Positions 51,034 through 59,577 are shown, numbered from the stretch's first letter. The stretch: DNA of 64,000 bases from JAVBQO01 sp031548885 (GCA_031548885.1 JAVBQO010000001.1:186001-250000); one strand, 5' to 3'. Notes: generated by a model from the sequence alone, not told the origin. Program-made: numbers and translations.

Positions 51034-51686
51034 ACGAAATCTTACAAGCAATTTTAACACCGGCGGTTGGCATCGCGATCAGTCCGTTTCCAATCGTTGG
51101 ATTGATTTTGATTCTGCTTAGCAAAAAGGCACGCGTCAATAGCATTTTTTATGCGCTCGGCTGGCTAGTTGGCAACGCCGCTGTGTTTGTCGTCGCGATG
51201 ACATTGATCGGTTCGGTCAACAATTCCAGCGATCCTTCGACAATCATGCGCATTGTTTACATAGTTTTGGGCGCGTTGCTGATTTTGGTGGCCGCAATGC
51301 AATTTCGAAAGCGCCCGCGTGGCAATCAAAAAGCCAAAACTCCCGGCTGGTTCGACAAAATGAGCAAAATCAAACCGCTCGGTGCCGCCGGATTTGGATT
51401 TTTGTTGTCGGCATTGAATCCGAAAAATCTGCTGCTCGGCATCAGCGCCGGAGTGGCCGCCGGCGCGTTAAATGTTTCGTCGTCGAATGAGATTTGGGGC
51501 GCAGTGATTTTCGTCGTTATCGCGTCAATTACCATTGTCGTGCCAGTTGTGGCATTTCTGATTGCCGGCAAACGACTTAATCATGTTTTGGATAGCATGC
51601 GCGGCTGGCTAGTTCAGAATAACGCTGTGATTATGGCGATTCTGCTTTTTGTGATAGGATTGAATATTATTACCAAAGCATTCTAA
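51030..51686 (+). CDS. GAP-family (Sap / LysE-like) membrane protein
   Basis: 218 residues with six membrane helices. The opening LTPAVGIAISPFPIVGLILI and the central GFGFLLSALNPKNLLLGIS (ALNPKN) match the GAP family (sulfolipid-1-addressing-protein-like), related to LysE exporters and typical of Actinobacteria. The transported molecule is unknown. It is translationally coupled to the SulP transporter. Confidence 0.78.
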   Translation: MNEILQAILTPAVGIAISPFPIVGLILILLSKKARVNSIFYALGWLVGNAAVFVVAMTLIGSVNNSSDPSTIMRIVYIVLGALLILVAAMQFRKRPRGNQKAKTPGWFDKMSKIKPLGAAGFGFLLSALNPKNLLLGISAGVAAGALNVSSSNEIWGAVIFVVIASITIVVPVVAFLIAGKRLNHVLDSMRGWLVQNNAVIMAILLFVIGLNIITKAF

Positions 51687-51711
51687 ATTTGCCGAGGAAA
51701 GCGAGTTCATC

Positions 51712-52482
51712 ATGGCGTCGTCAGCGCAATTCATTGGTAACGAAAAACGATTCAAGCCGTTCCTCCTGCTAGCTTCGCGCAACGACGACACCGTTGCCGA
51801 CGACGAATACGACATGATTCGCAAATTCAGTGGCTTGCACGATTCGGAAATTCATCGCGTGCGCATGGAATCGTCATCAATTCCGAATATCAATCTGGAA
51901 AAGTATTCGGGCGTGATCGTCGGCGGCGGGCCATTCAATTCGTCGGACTCCGTCAAATCGCCGCTGCAGCAGCGCGTCGAAAAAGAATTGGCACCGCTAC
52001 TGGACGAAATCGTCGACCAAGATTTTCCTTTTCTAGGAATTTGCTACGGCGTCGGCACGCTCGGCGCACACCAGGGTGCGCAAATCGACGCGACTTACAG
52101 CGAACCGGTAACGCCAATTGCGATCGAATTGACAGACGAAGGCGAGCGCGATCCAATTTTGGCCGGCGTACCGCGAAGCTTTCACGCCTTTGTCGGTCAC
52201 AAAGAAGCGGTCCGGGAACTACCCGACCACGCCGTTCTGCTGGCAACATCGCAAAATTGCCCGGTTCAAATGTTTCGCATCAAAAACAATCTGTATGCCA
52301 CGCAATTTCATCCCGAACTCGATCTAGATGGCATCATCACGCGTATCAAAATCTACAAAAACCACGGCTATTTTCCGCCCGAAACGGCCGACGAAGTCAT
52401 TGCGACCGTCAGCAGCCAGTCAGTTTGGGCGCCGCATAGCATCATCGCGACTTTCGTTCGCCGTTATGCGAAAACCGCATAG
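51712..52482 (+). CDS. Class I glutamine amidotransferase-like protein
   Basis: 256 residues. The glutaminase fold has the nucleophile elbow FLGICYGVGTLG (C111) and the catalytic His/Glu in YATQFHPELD (H200, E202). It is a stand-alone domain, like the GMP-synthase-type (GuaA-like) amidotransferase proteins that lack a synthetase partner. The acceptor substrate is unknown and degradation of a gamma-glutamyl compound is an alternative. A GAGGAA element lies about 15 bases before the ATG. It is in the same-strand run after the SulP and GAP genes. Confidence 0.85.
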   Translation: MASSAQFIGNEKRFKPFLLLASRNDDTVADDEYDMIRKFSGLHDSEIHRVRMESSSIPNINLEKYSGVIVGGGPFNSSDSVKSPLQQRVEKELAPLLDEIVDQDFPFLGICYGVGTLGAHQGAQIDATYSEPVTPIAIELTDEGERDPILAGVPRSFHAFVGHKEAVRELPDHAVLLATSQNCPVQMFRIKNNLYATQFHPELDLDGIITRIKIYKNHGYFPPETADEVIATVSSQSVWAPHSIIATFVRRYAKTA

Positions 52483-52489
52483 TTTGAGT

Positions 52490-52518
52490 TTGACAGCGAA
52501 AATTCACAGTGTTATCAT
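52490..52518 (+). promoter_or_regulatory. Canonical sigma-70-type promoter
   Basis: TTGACA (52490-52495), a 17-bp spacer and TATCAT (52513-52518). It stands 30 bp before the ATG at 52549, leaving room for an AGGAA ribosome binding site. It is the only textbook -35/-10 pair I noticed; most other promoters here are -10-only. Confidence 0.7.
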
Positions 52519-52548
52519 GCATATAGTTAGTTTGCGTCAGGAACGCGC

Positions 52549-53493
52549 ATGAAAAATCAAAAAACACTACCAAAACACAGATATACCAGCCCGTCAATAG
52601 TTATAGGTGCGCTCGTCGCCGGGTTATTACTATTTTTCGCCAACACAGCGTCGTGGGTCAACAAACAGGTTTTCGATACCACAAACTTTACCGCAACGGC
52701 AAAATCAGCGCTACTAAGTTCCAGCAGCCGCGATGCGTTAGCTAGCGAAATTGTCGGAAAAGCCCTAGCCGACCGCCCGGTCATTGACCGCGTCGCCGGC
52801 GACACGCTGACCAGAATGATCAGCGGATTGCTGGGCAGCGACCAATTTGCCAAAGTTTTCGACGTCGCGATCAGTCACGCTCAATCCTACCTGATTTCGT
52901 CTAACCAAAAAACTATCGCGTTCGATCTATCCGGCATCAAACAGCCCGTCGAGCGCGTCATCATCGCCATCGGCGACACAACCGAAAACCCAGACTTGAA
53001 CGGTCAGCGCATCAGCCAAATTCCCGACCAGATAGTCTTGATTGATTCGGACAAAGTGCCCGACCTATACAAACTAAGTGTCGCATTTTACGTAGCTGGG
53101 CCGATCCTATTGGTCATCGCGCTGGTCATTTTGGCGATTCCGTATATCAAACGGCCAGTTAAATGGGCGTATATTTTGATATGCCAAGGAATCGCCGTTT
53201 TGTTATCAGGAGTTTTCGCGCTGATTATCGGGCCGTTCGCACGCCCGCCGATTCTGTCGCTGATGCCGGATGACAATATTCGCACCGTCGTCGCAAATGT
53301 CTATAACGCTTTCATCGCGACGTTCAACGCGCAAAGTTGGTGGCTCGTGTGGGCCGGAATCGTTGCCATTGTCGTTGGAGTATTGGTCACATTTTGGCCG
53401 AAAATCCGCGCGTTATACAAAATCGTGCGAAACGAAATTCGCGACGCTCGCAAAAATCATCGACAAGCCAAAAAACACACTGCGAAATCTTAA
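52549..53493 (+). CDS. Membrane protein with a large extracytoplasmic loop, unknown function
   Basis: 314 residues. The first membrane helix (about 14-33, PSIVIGALVAGLLLFFANTA) is followed by an outside domain of about 145 residues beginning VFDTTNFTATAKSALLSSSS. Three more helices follow (AFYVAGPILLVIALVILAI, YILICQGIAVLLSGVFALII, WWLVWAGIVAIVVGVLVTFW) and a basic tail rich in Lys/His/Arg. The D-T-x-F-x-x-x-A-x-P/L pattern after helix 1 recalls actinobacterial membrane proteins of the same layout; no function is known. It has a classical promoter of its own. Confidence 0.6.
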   Translation: MKNQKTLPKHRYTSPSIVIGALVAGLLLFFANTASWVNKQVFDTTNFTATAKSALLSSSSRDALASEIVGKALADRPVIDRVAGDTLTRMISGLLGSDQFAKVFDVAISHAQSYLISSNQKTIAFDLSGIKQPVERVIIAIGDTTENPDLNGQRISQIPDQIVLIDSDKVPDLYKLSVAFYVAGPILLVIALVILAIPYIKRPVKWAYILICQGIAVLLSGVFALIIGPFARPPILSLMPDDNIRTVVANVYNAFIATFNAQSWWLVWAGIVAIVVGVLVTFWPKIRALYKIVRNEIRDARKNHRQAKKHTAKS

Positions 53494-53551
53494 TCGCCAA
53501 ATTCGAACAAATATTCTAAAAATGAACCGCGTCTTTTATTTTTGGGAAAGT

Positions 53552-54496
53552 TTACGCGTTTCCGCTTTCCAAATATTCGCGAATTTTCAGCGCTGCTGTC
53601 GCGCCCTCGCCGGCTGACGACGCGACCTGCATGGTAGCGCCGGAACGCACATCGCCGCTGGCGAAAACGCCCGGGATGTTCGTCATCATATCGGCGTCGG
53701 TTTTGATCAAGCCTTGTTCATCAAATTCGATTCCGGTGTTTTTCAAAAATCCGGTATTTGGAATTAGGCCGGCGAAAATGAATACAGCGTCACATTCAAT
53801 AACTCGTTTTTCGCCCGATTCGGTGTTATGGCCTTCGAACGCGACAACTTGACCGTCGTCGTTTGCGACAATGGCGTCTGGCGTCAGGCCTTCGTGAACG
53901 GTAATTTTTCCCTCAGTGACGTATTTTTGTAATTCGCGTTTTAGCACGTCGCTGGCTTTGACCCAACTGCGCACCGTCAAATCAATATGGCTGACAAAGC
54001 GCGTCAAAAACATCGCTTCTTGCACCGCCGAATTTCCGCCGCCGATTACCACCAATTTTTTGTCGCGATAAAACGCGCCGTCGCAGGTCGCGCAGTAATG
54101 CACGCCGTGCGCGTAATATTCCTGTTCGCCAGGAATGCCGATTTTGCGATAATCAGCGCCGGTCGCAATCAAAACTGCTTCCGCGAATTTGTCGCCGTCA
54201 GTCGTCGTGACTTTGACCAAATCGCCATCGCGTGCCACATTCGTGACTTCGCCAAATTGGATTTTCGCACCGAATCGTTCGGCTTGTTTTTCGAATTCGC
54301 CAGCCAGCGTCAAACCCTCGATGCCGTTTGGAAATCCCGGATAATTATCGACTTTATCGGTAATCGCCATCAATCCGCCGACGACACTTTTTTCGATCAG
54401 AACCGTTTCGATATCTTCGCGCGTCGTGTAAATCGCCGCCGACAACGCGCTTGGCCCGGCTCCAATCATTATCACATCATGAATTTCTTTGTCCAT
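53552..54496 (-). CDS. trxB: Thioredoxin reductase
   Basis: 314 residues. The FAD-binding start (VIMIGAGPSALSAAIYTTRE), the redox motif HYCATCDGAFY (CATC), the NAD(P) loop VVIGGGNSAVQEAMFL and the closing GVFASGDVRSGATMQVASSA are canonical. The enzyme passes electrons from NADPH to thioredoxin-like partners; the anchored thioredoxin at 4376 is a candidate only if its domain faces the cytosol. A GGAGGAAAA ribosome binding site and TATAAT box precede the ATG. It follows the P-type ATPase gene in the leftward direction. Confidence 0.95.
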   Translation of the reverse strand: MDKEIHDVIMIGAGPSALSAAIYTTREDIETVLIEKSVVGGLMAITDKVDNYPGFPNGIEGLTLAGEFEKQAERFGAKIQFGEVTNVARDGDLVKVTTTDGDKFAEAVLIATGADYRKIGIPGEQEYYAHGVHYCATCDGAFYRDKKLVVIGGGNSAVQEAMFLTRFVSHIDLTVRSWVKASDVLKRELQKYVTEGKITVHEGLTPDAIVANDDGQVVAFEGHNTESGEKRVIECDAVFIFAGLIPNTGFLKNTGIEFDEQGLIKTDADMMTNIPGVFASGDVRSGATMQVASSAGEGATAALKIREYLESGNA

Positions 54497-54523
54497 TTTT
54501 CCTCCGATTTTGTATCCATTATA

Positions 54524-57259
54524 TCATTTTGTCAGTGCATTTTTGGTCAAGATTCGCTGCATTTCGCGCACAAAAACAAACGTGGCAACCGCCGCTACAA
54601 CAAATAACCAATCAATCGGCGCGATCGCCGCGCTGCGAAAATACGTGTTGATCGGTGTGTAGACAATCGCCAAAACCGCCGCGGTCGACAGGCAAATCGC
54701 GCCCCAAAAATATTTGTTGTGCAGTTGGTATTTGGTGAACATGCCGCTACGCGAACGGCGTTGAACGATGTTGGCCAATTGGCAAAAAACGATGGTGACG
54801 TAAGCGATCGTCGTAGCTTGCCAGTACAGTGATTCGACCGACGAATTCGGCGCGACGCCAGCGCGATCGAATAGCAAGATATAATTGACGAAAGCCAAGC
54901 CGCCGATAATTACGCCGCAAATTAACAGATCGATTAAGGCTCGACTGGTTAAAATGTGTCGTTTCGGATTTCGTGGTTTTTCGCGCATCGTTTCGCCTTC
55001 TGATTTGTCCCAACCGAGCGCCGCGATTGGGAACAATTCCGCCAGCAGGTCGATCGTTAGCAACTGCATAATGCCCAGCGCTAACGGCCAACCGAGCGCG
55101 GTCGCCGTCGCCAAACTCGCTAGGTTAATGATAAGTTCCGCCGAATTCGACGTTAGACAACTCATCGTGGCCTTTTTGATATTGGCGAAAATTGTTCGGC
55201 CGGACTGGATTGCTTTGACCAGCGTCGCGAACGAATCGTCTAGCAACACAATTTCCGCCGAATTTTTCGCCACGTCCGTGCCGGTCACGCCCATCGCCAC
55301 GCCAATGTCAGCTCGTTTAAGCGCCGGCGCGTCATTAATGCCATCGCCCGTCACGGCCACAACTTCGCCAGCAATTTTGAGCAAACTAACGATGCGCAAT
55401 TTGTCTTCTGGATTGACGCGGCTAAAAATCACGCCACCTTTTTTCGCAATTCTGGTCAGATCGTCGTCAGACACTTCGGACAGCATATCGCCACTGACCA
55501 CTGTGATTTTGTCGTTTTTTCCGACTAGTCCGGCTTTCCTGGCAATCGCTTCGGCCGTCAGCGCAAAATCGCCGGTCACGATGTTGATGCGAATGTTCGC
55601 CCGACGCGCAGCTTTCATGGCGGCCGGCACAGCTTCGCGAATCGGATCGATCATACTGACCATTCCCAGCAAAATCAAATCGTCCTCGGCTTGTTCCATC
55701 GACATTTTCGCGACCTTTTCTGATGGCACAATTCGCATGGCTACGGACAAATTTCGCAGCGCCGATTTGGCGCGAATTTCGTTTTCGTTCAAGTAAAATT
55801 CGCGGTCAGCGCCGGTGATTTTTCGCACTTTGCCGTCGACACAAATACGCGAACAATATTTGATGACATTTTCCGGCGCACCTTTGACATAACAAATCGA
55901 TTCGCGTGCGTTCAGCGTTCGCACCGACGTCATGCGTTTTCGAGCCGAATCGAACACGAACTCGCGCGTTTCGGGCAGATCCTTTTCGAGTTTGTCCAAA
56001 TCGAAACCAGATTTTTGCGCCAAAACAACCAACGCGCCTTCGGTCGGGTCGCCCAGGCAATATGATTTCAAGTGGTTTTCGTCAGGCGGCAAAATTTTCG
56101 CATTCGATGCCAATGCGCCAGCTGCGAAAAAATTATGGTTTCGCAAAATATAACTTTTCGCCGCGCCGACTACTTCGCCGTTTATTTCGTAACCCGTGCC
56201 CGAAACGTCGAATTTGTCGCGGCCGACGATGATCGATTCGACGGTCATTTCGTTTTTGGTTAACGTGCCGGTTTTGTCGGTGCAAATGATCGACGTCGCG
56301 CCCAGCGTTTCGACCGAACTTAATTTTTTGACCAAAGCCCGCGCGCGCGACAATTTCGCGGCCGCCTGCGCCAAATTGGTATTGATTTCGGCCGGCAGAC
56401 CTTGCGGAATTAACGAGCTAGCGAAACCGACCGCGAAAATAAAGGCTTCTTTGAGCGCCCAATCATTGTAGATCGCAATCAGTAGCAGCACGACGAACAA
56501 AAACGCCACAGCGTAGGTAACTTTGGTGGCGATGTTTTGAATTTCGCGCTGCAATGGACTTTTCGTATGCGGCACGTTTATGCTCAGGTTGGCGATTCGC
56601 CCCAACTCCGTGTTCATACCAGTCGCGATCACGACGCCGAGCGCTTCGCCAGTGGCAATTGTTGTGCCCATGAACGCGATGTTGTGACGATTATTTAGCG
56701 GAACGTCGCGTTTGATAGCGTGCGAAAATTTGCGGCTCGGGTTGGATTCGCCGGTCAGCGCGAAATCGTTGGTTGCAAAAGCCGTATCGTCGACGATGCG
56801 CACGTCGGCTGGCACCGTTTGGCCTTCGCTGAGCCGCACCATGTCGCCCGGCACCAATTCGGCAGAATCGATTTGGGTTAGTTTTCCGCCGCGAAAGACT
56901 TCGGCAGTTGGTTTGACCAGCTTTTCCAATGATTGCATGGTTTTTTCGGCACGATATTCCTGCAAAAATCCGATTATGGTGTTGAAAAATATCAGAATTA
57001 TCAGCACAATCGCCGTACTAGTATCACCCAAAAACCACGCCAAAATCGCGCTGACAACCAGCAAAATAATCATCAAATCCTGAAATTGTCGCAAATATTT
57101 TCGCAAAATCGACTCGCGGTTTTTGATCGCCAACACATTCAATCCATCGGTATTGCGACGGCGCGTCGCTTCGGCGGATGTCAGCCCGTTGTCATCAGTA
57201 CGAAAACTCGCGAAAACTTCGTCGATCGTTTGGCGATACGGCGGCAGCTGTTTAACCAT
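54524..57259 (-). CDS. P-type cation-transporting ATPase (P2-like)
   Basis: 911 residues. It shows the cation-ATPase N domain (1-70), actuator TGES (169-172, FALTGESNPS), phosphorylation motif CTDKTGTLTK with D328, and the hinge VAVTGDGINDAPALKRADIG. A C-terminal domain of six helices follows. Overall it resembles calcium or sodium P2-type pumps. The helix-4 ion motif is IPQGLPAE rather than the IPEGLP of calcium pumps, so a key liganding Glu is Gln and the transported ion is uncertain. A leaderless-type promoter precedes it. Confidence 0.92.
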   Translation of the reverse strand: MVKQLPPYRQTIDEVFASFRTDDNGLTSAEATRRRNTDGLNVLAIKNRESILRKYLRQFQDLMIILLVVSAILAWFLGDTSTAIVLIILIFFNTIIGFLQEYRAEKTMQSLEKLVKPTAEVFRGGKLTQIDSAELVPGDMVRLSEGQTVPADVRIVDDTAFATNDFALTGESNPSRKFSHAIKRDVPLNNRHNIAFMGTTIATGEALGVVIATGMNTELGRIANLSINVPHTKSPLQREIQNIATKVTYAVAFLFVVLLLIAIYNDWALKEAFIFAVGFASSLIPQGLPAEINTNLAQAAAKLSRARALVKKLSSVETLGATSIICTDKTGTLTKNEMTVESIIVGRDKFDVSGTGYEINGEVVGAAKSYILRNHNFFAAGALASNAKILPPDENHLKSYCLGDPTEGALVVLAQKSGFDLDKLEKDLPETREFVFDSARKRMTSVRTLNARESICYVKGAPENVIKYCSRICVDGKVRKITGADREFYLNENEIRAKSALRNLSVAMRIVPSEKVAKMSMEQAEDDLILLGMVSMIDPIREAVPAAMKAARRANIRINIVTGDFALTAEAIARKAGLVGKNDKITVVSGDMLSEVSDDDLTRIAKKGGVIFSRVNPEDKLRIVSLLKIAGEVVAVTGDGINDAPALKRADIGVAMGVTGTDVAKNSAEIVLLDDSFATLVKAIQSGRTIFANIKKATMSCLTSNSAELIINLASLATATALGWPLALGIMQLLTIDLLAELFPIAALGWDKSEGETMREKPRNPKRHILTSRALIDLLICGVIIGGLAFVNYILLFDRAGVAPNSSVESLYWQATTIAYVTIVFCQLANIVQRRSRSGMFTKYQLHNKYFWGAICLSTAAVLAIVYTPINTYFRSAAIAPIDWLFVVAAVATFVFVREMQRILTKNALTK

Positions 57260-57273
57260 ATGTTTATTATAGC
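57260..57273 (-). promoter_or_regulatory. Leaderless-type promoter of the P-type ATPase gene
   Basis: On the minus strand TATAAT (57271-57266) ends six bases before the ATG at 57259. No ribosome binding site is present. Confidence 0.6.
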
Positions 57274-57344
57274 GGGGATTCGGGAAACAGGAAATGCGAC
57301 AAAGAAAAAGAGCTTCTCGTGCTCTTTATCTTGAAATAATTTCC

Positions 57345-57419
57345 TGGCTAGGGCGGAGGGATTCGAACCCCCGAATGCCAGGACCAGAACCTGGTGCCTT
57401 ACCACTTGGCGACGCCCTA
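57345..57419 (-). tRNA. tRNA-Gln (anticodon CUG), CCA encoded
   Basis: Read on the minus strand, a 7-bp acceptor stem (TAGGGCG with CGCCCTA) is followed by a D arm (GCCAAGTGGTAAGGC), an anticodon arm CCAGG-TTCTGGT-CCTGG giving anticodon CTG, a T arm with GGTTCGAATCC, discriminator G and an encoded CCA. The U1-A72 pair is typical of tRNA(Gln). No variable-arm expansion is seen. It is flanked by the P-type ATPase promoter and a membrane protein gene. With gatCAB in the window, this tRNA may be charged by the indirect Glu-tRNA route, if no GlnRS is encoded elsewhere. Confidence 0.95.
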
Positions 57420-57438
57420 ATAACGGTCAAATTATAGA

Positions 57439-57954
57439 TTATTTGGCCGATTTTTTCAACTTTTTGGTTTTCGCAGATTTCGATTTTTTTGGAAATATCT
57501 TGTCCAAACCGAGCTGCCACACCACAAAAAAGCTAAACACCAGCCACACAAAGTTGAATGCCAGCGTCCACCAACCGGTGTCAAACGGAAAATACGTACT
57601 GAATTCCACCGCCACGTAGCCGTTTCCCATCGACCAAATCGTGACAAGCAGCCAAATCCACGCCGGCACCAGCGCCAGCAAACCGCTACAAAACCTAGCT
57701 CCTTTGCTCAATTTCATCTGCAATAGAAACGGAATCGCAAAAATTTCCGCAAAAACCACGACAATCGCAACGAACATCGCGAAACCGTATCCGCCCGGCA
57801 ATTGCGCGTCCAATTCCGGCAAAAATCGGTCAAATCGCACCAATTGCAGCAGCGCCATAATGGTCATGATTACAGCGGCCGCAATGCCGAATTTCGCAGC
57901 TAATTTGCTATATGGTTTGGGCGCTTTTTCGGCAATAACTTTTTTCCATTTCAT
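57439..57954 (-). CDS. Four-helix membrane protein of unknown function
   Basis: 171 residues from the ATG at 57954. A basic N-terminus (MKWKKVIAEKAPKPYSKL) precedes four membrane helices (AKFGIAAAVIMTIMALLQLV, GYGFAMFVAIVVVFAEIFAI, FCSGLLALVPAWIWLLVTIW and WWTLAFNFVWLVFSFFVVW). A Lys/Ser-rich tail (FPKKSKSAKTKKLKKSAK) ends it. No family is recognised. The frame upstream of 57954 has no supporting signal. Confidence 0.6.
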   Translation of the reverse strand: MKWKKVIAEKAPKPYSKLAAKFGIAAAVIMTIMALLQLVRFDRFLPELDAQLPGGYGFAMFVAIVVVFAEIFAIPFLLQMKLSKGARFCSGLLALVPAWIWLLVTIWSMGNGYVAVEFSTYFPFDTGWWTLAFNFVWLVFSFFVVWQLGLDKIFPKKSKSAKTKKLKKSAK

Positions 57955-58019
57955 GATGACATTATATCGCATGAATGGGCTTTTCATCAAAGGTGTTGTA
58001 TTTTTTGCGAAAAGGCTTG

Positions 58020-58155
58020 TGCTTGTAACGATTCTACGGTAAATTAAGTTCAGACAAAAGTTCAAAACAAAAACGTTTCAAACAAAATGTAATGGGCATT
58101 TGTCTATTGTCTCCACCACACACCTCTTTTCAAAGCCGGACCTCTGTCCGGCTTT
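58020..58155 (+). ncRNA. Possible small RNA or leader ending in a terminator hairpin
   Basis: The 224-bp gap between the membrane protein and trmD holds no open frame of note. It contains AGACAAA (58052-58058) complementary to TTTGTCT (58099-58105) and a strong hairpin at 58132-58155. A weak plus-strand promoter (TTGTGC, 17 bp, TAAATT) can be drawn at about 58016-58045. These parts could make a short structured RNA, but the evidence is thin and no known RNA family is recognised. Confidence 0.2.
58132..58155. terminator. Strong hairpin downstream of trmD
   Basis: Perfect 10-bp arms AAAGCCGGAC (58132-58141) and GTCCGGCTTT (58146-58155) with a CTCT loop. It lies 24 bp past the trmD stop on the minus strand. 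On the plus strand it is followed by AACGGTTTTT, so it could work in either direction. Confidence 0.75.
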
Positions 58156-58178
58156 AACGGTTTTTGACTATTTATAAG

Positions 58179-58835
58179 TTATTTTTCAGCTTTGATTTGG
58201 TGTTCCGCCCGCCACCGGGCGATTTCGCCGTGATTTCCGGATAGCAGAATTTCCGGCACTTTCATATCGCGAAAATTTTCAGGGCGCGTGTATTGCGGAA
58301 ATTCCAGAGTTTCGCCGTCGCTGAAACTTTCGATTTCGGCCGACATTTCGCCGCCCAAAACGCTCGGCAGCAACCGCACGATCGAATCGACAATTGTCAT
58401 CGCCGGCAATTCGCCACCAGTCAGCACGTAATCGCCGACGGAAATCTGTTCGTTGACAACATTCAGTATTCGTTCGTCGACGCCTTCGTAGCGACCGCAA
58501 ATGATAATCAAGCCGTTCTTGTCCTGCGAAAAATCTTTCGCTAGCGTCTGTTTCCAGCGTTTGCCGCGCGGCGTCATCAATAGAACCTTCGCTGTCGAAT
58601 CGGCTTTTTTCGCAAATTCCACTGCGTTCATCAACGGCTCGATCATCAACAACATCCCGTCGCCGCCACCATACGGCGTGTCGTCAACCGTTCGACGTAC
58701 ACCCAAACCGAATTCGCGCAAATCAATCGTCGAAAAGTCCAGTGCACGGTCTTTTTGCGCCTTCCACATCATACTGGCGTTCATCACGCCGGCGAACATT
58801 TCGGGAAACAGTGTTATGATTTGGATTTTTTTCAT
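58179..58835 (-). CDS. trmD: tRNA (guanine-37-N1)-methyltransferase
   Basis: 218 residues, a SPOUT enzyme that methylates G37 next to the anticodon to prevent frameshifting. The opening IQIITLFPEMFAGVMNASMM, DDTPYGGGDGMLLMIEPL, and the knot segments LIIICGRYEGVDERILNVVN and SVGDYVLTGGELPAMTIVDS are canonical. The C-terminal anticodon-loop domain is shorter than in Escherichia coli TrmD (about 255 residues). Its start overlaps the stop of an unrelated gene by 4 bp, unlike the common rpsP-khpA-rimM-trmD order; no rimM is present here. Confidence 0.95.
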   Translation of the reverse strand: MKKIQIITLFPEMFAGVMNASMMWKAQKDRALDFSTIDLREFGLGVRRTVDDTPYGGGDGMLLMIEPLMNAVEFAKKADSTAKVLLMTPRGKRWKQTLAKDFSQDKNGLIIICGRYEGVDERILNVVNEQISVGDYVLTGGELPAMTIVDSIVRLLPSVLGGEMSAEIESFSDGETLEFPQYTRPENFRDMKVPEILLSGNHGEIARWRAEHQIKAEK

Positions 58836-59527
58836 AGACTTCTTCTGCTTTCCCGTACCGTGCTTAGTAATTTATGCATGTCGGCGCATTCTTGCGGAAA
58901 GTTCCGCAGATCAAAGTGCAACGGCGACGGAACAGTTTGCTTCACGTCAATCGGCCGAGCGATATACAGGATGCACTGCGATAGCGGATAATCCGTCGGG
59001 GCAAGCGATCTTTTCTGGCTGGTGCAGTCCCTCCAGGACACTCTCTTTATCTTTAATTCTGCTGGCACCTCATCTTGCTTCTTGATCCCAAATTCTTGCT
59101 CGGATAATTTTCCAATGACTATATCACTCGGAGTCGAGCTATGCCTTTCCCAATAAAAGTCCTTGGATACTACATAATACCCGTCGTGCATGATTTCTAT
59201 ATATTCGTCTGATATTTTGGAAGTTTCAATGACATCCGGATAGCTCTCGGTTCGTGCGAACTGAAAAAACGCTTTTGTATCAGAATAGATCTGATGATTT
59301 GGCCAAACAACCATCGGGTGCGATCCGATGCGCGGGCTGCTAGATAGCTCCAGCAAGCGCTCTTCATTAGTTAAGCGCTTATAGTAGTCGAGGCATGACT
59401 CGTACAATTCTCTGTAGGATTCATCTCCAAACAAACGGTCGCGCCGCTTATTGACATCGGCTTCGTCCACTAGGTACTCGATAACTGATGAGAATTCATC
59501 AAAAACACCTGGATATTTCTCGCTCAT
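58832..59527 (-). CDS. Unknown soluble protein inserted before trmD, probably acquired
   Basis: 231 residues, family not recognised. It is acidic, mixed alpha/beta, with no membrane segment or signal peptide. Segments such as YLVDEADVNKRRDRLFGDES and KRVSWRDCTSQKRSL are charged; four Tyr-rich patches occur. Codon choice is unlike the neighbours (more AGC, ATA, CTA/AGG types) and no TTTCGCAA word is present. Its ATG follows a TGC-TATAAT box by nine bases and its stop overlaps the trmD start (ATGA). It therefore supplies the promoter and translational coupling of trmD, so insertion has captured an essential gene. Confidence 0.65.
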   Translation of the reverse strand: MSEKYPGVFDEFSSVIEYLVDEADVNKRRDRLFGDESYRELYESCLDYYKRLTNEERLLELSSSPRIGSHPMVVWPNHQIYSDTKAFFQFARTESYPDVIETSKISDEYIEIMHDGYYVVSKDFYWERHSSTPSDIVIGKLSEQEFGIKKQDEVPAELKIKRVSWRDCTSQKRSLAPTDYPLSQCILYIARPIDVKQTVPSPLHFDLRNFPQECADMHKLLSTVRESRRSL

Positions 59528-59545
59528 TAGATAATTATTATAGCA
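59528..59545 (-). promoter_or_regulatory. Promoter driving the unknown gene and trmD
   Basis: On the minus strand TGC-TATAAT (TATAAT at 59542-59537) ends nine bases before the ATG at 59527. No ribosome binding site is present. It lies directly after the terminator of the khpA transcript. Confidence 0.55.
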
Positions 59546-59552
59546 TCAAATC

Positions 59553-59577
59553 AAAAAACCGCCCATCCCGGGCGGCT
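59553..59577 (-). terminator. Intrinsic terminator of the khpA transcript
   Basis: On the minus strand a GC-rich stem (GCCGCCCG with GGGCGG around GGAT) is followed by TTTTTTG. It ends transcription from khpA before the inserted gene and trmD. Confidence 0.8.

Noticed and set aside
58016..58130. A tmRNA-like 3' end (CTCCACCA at about 58111-58118)
   Set aside because: No T-arm (GGTTCGA), acceptor partner or tag-peptide frame is nearby, so the resemblance is chance.
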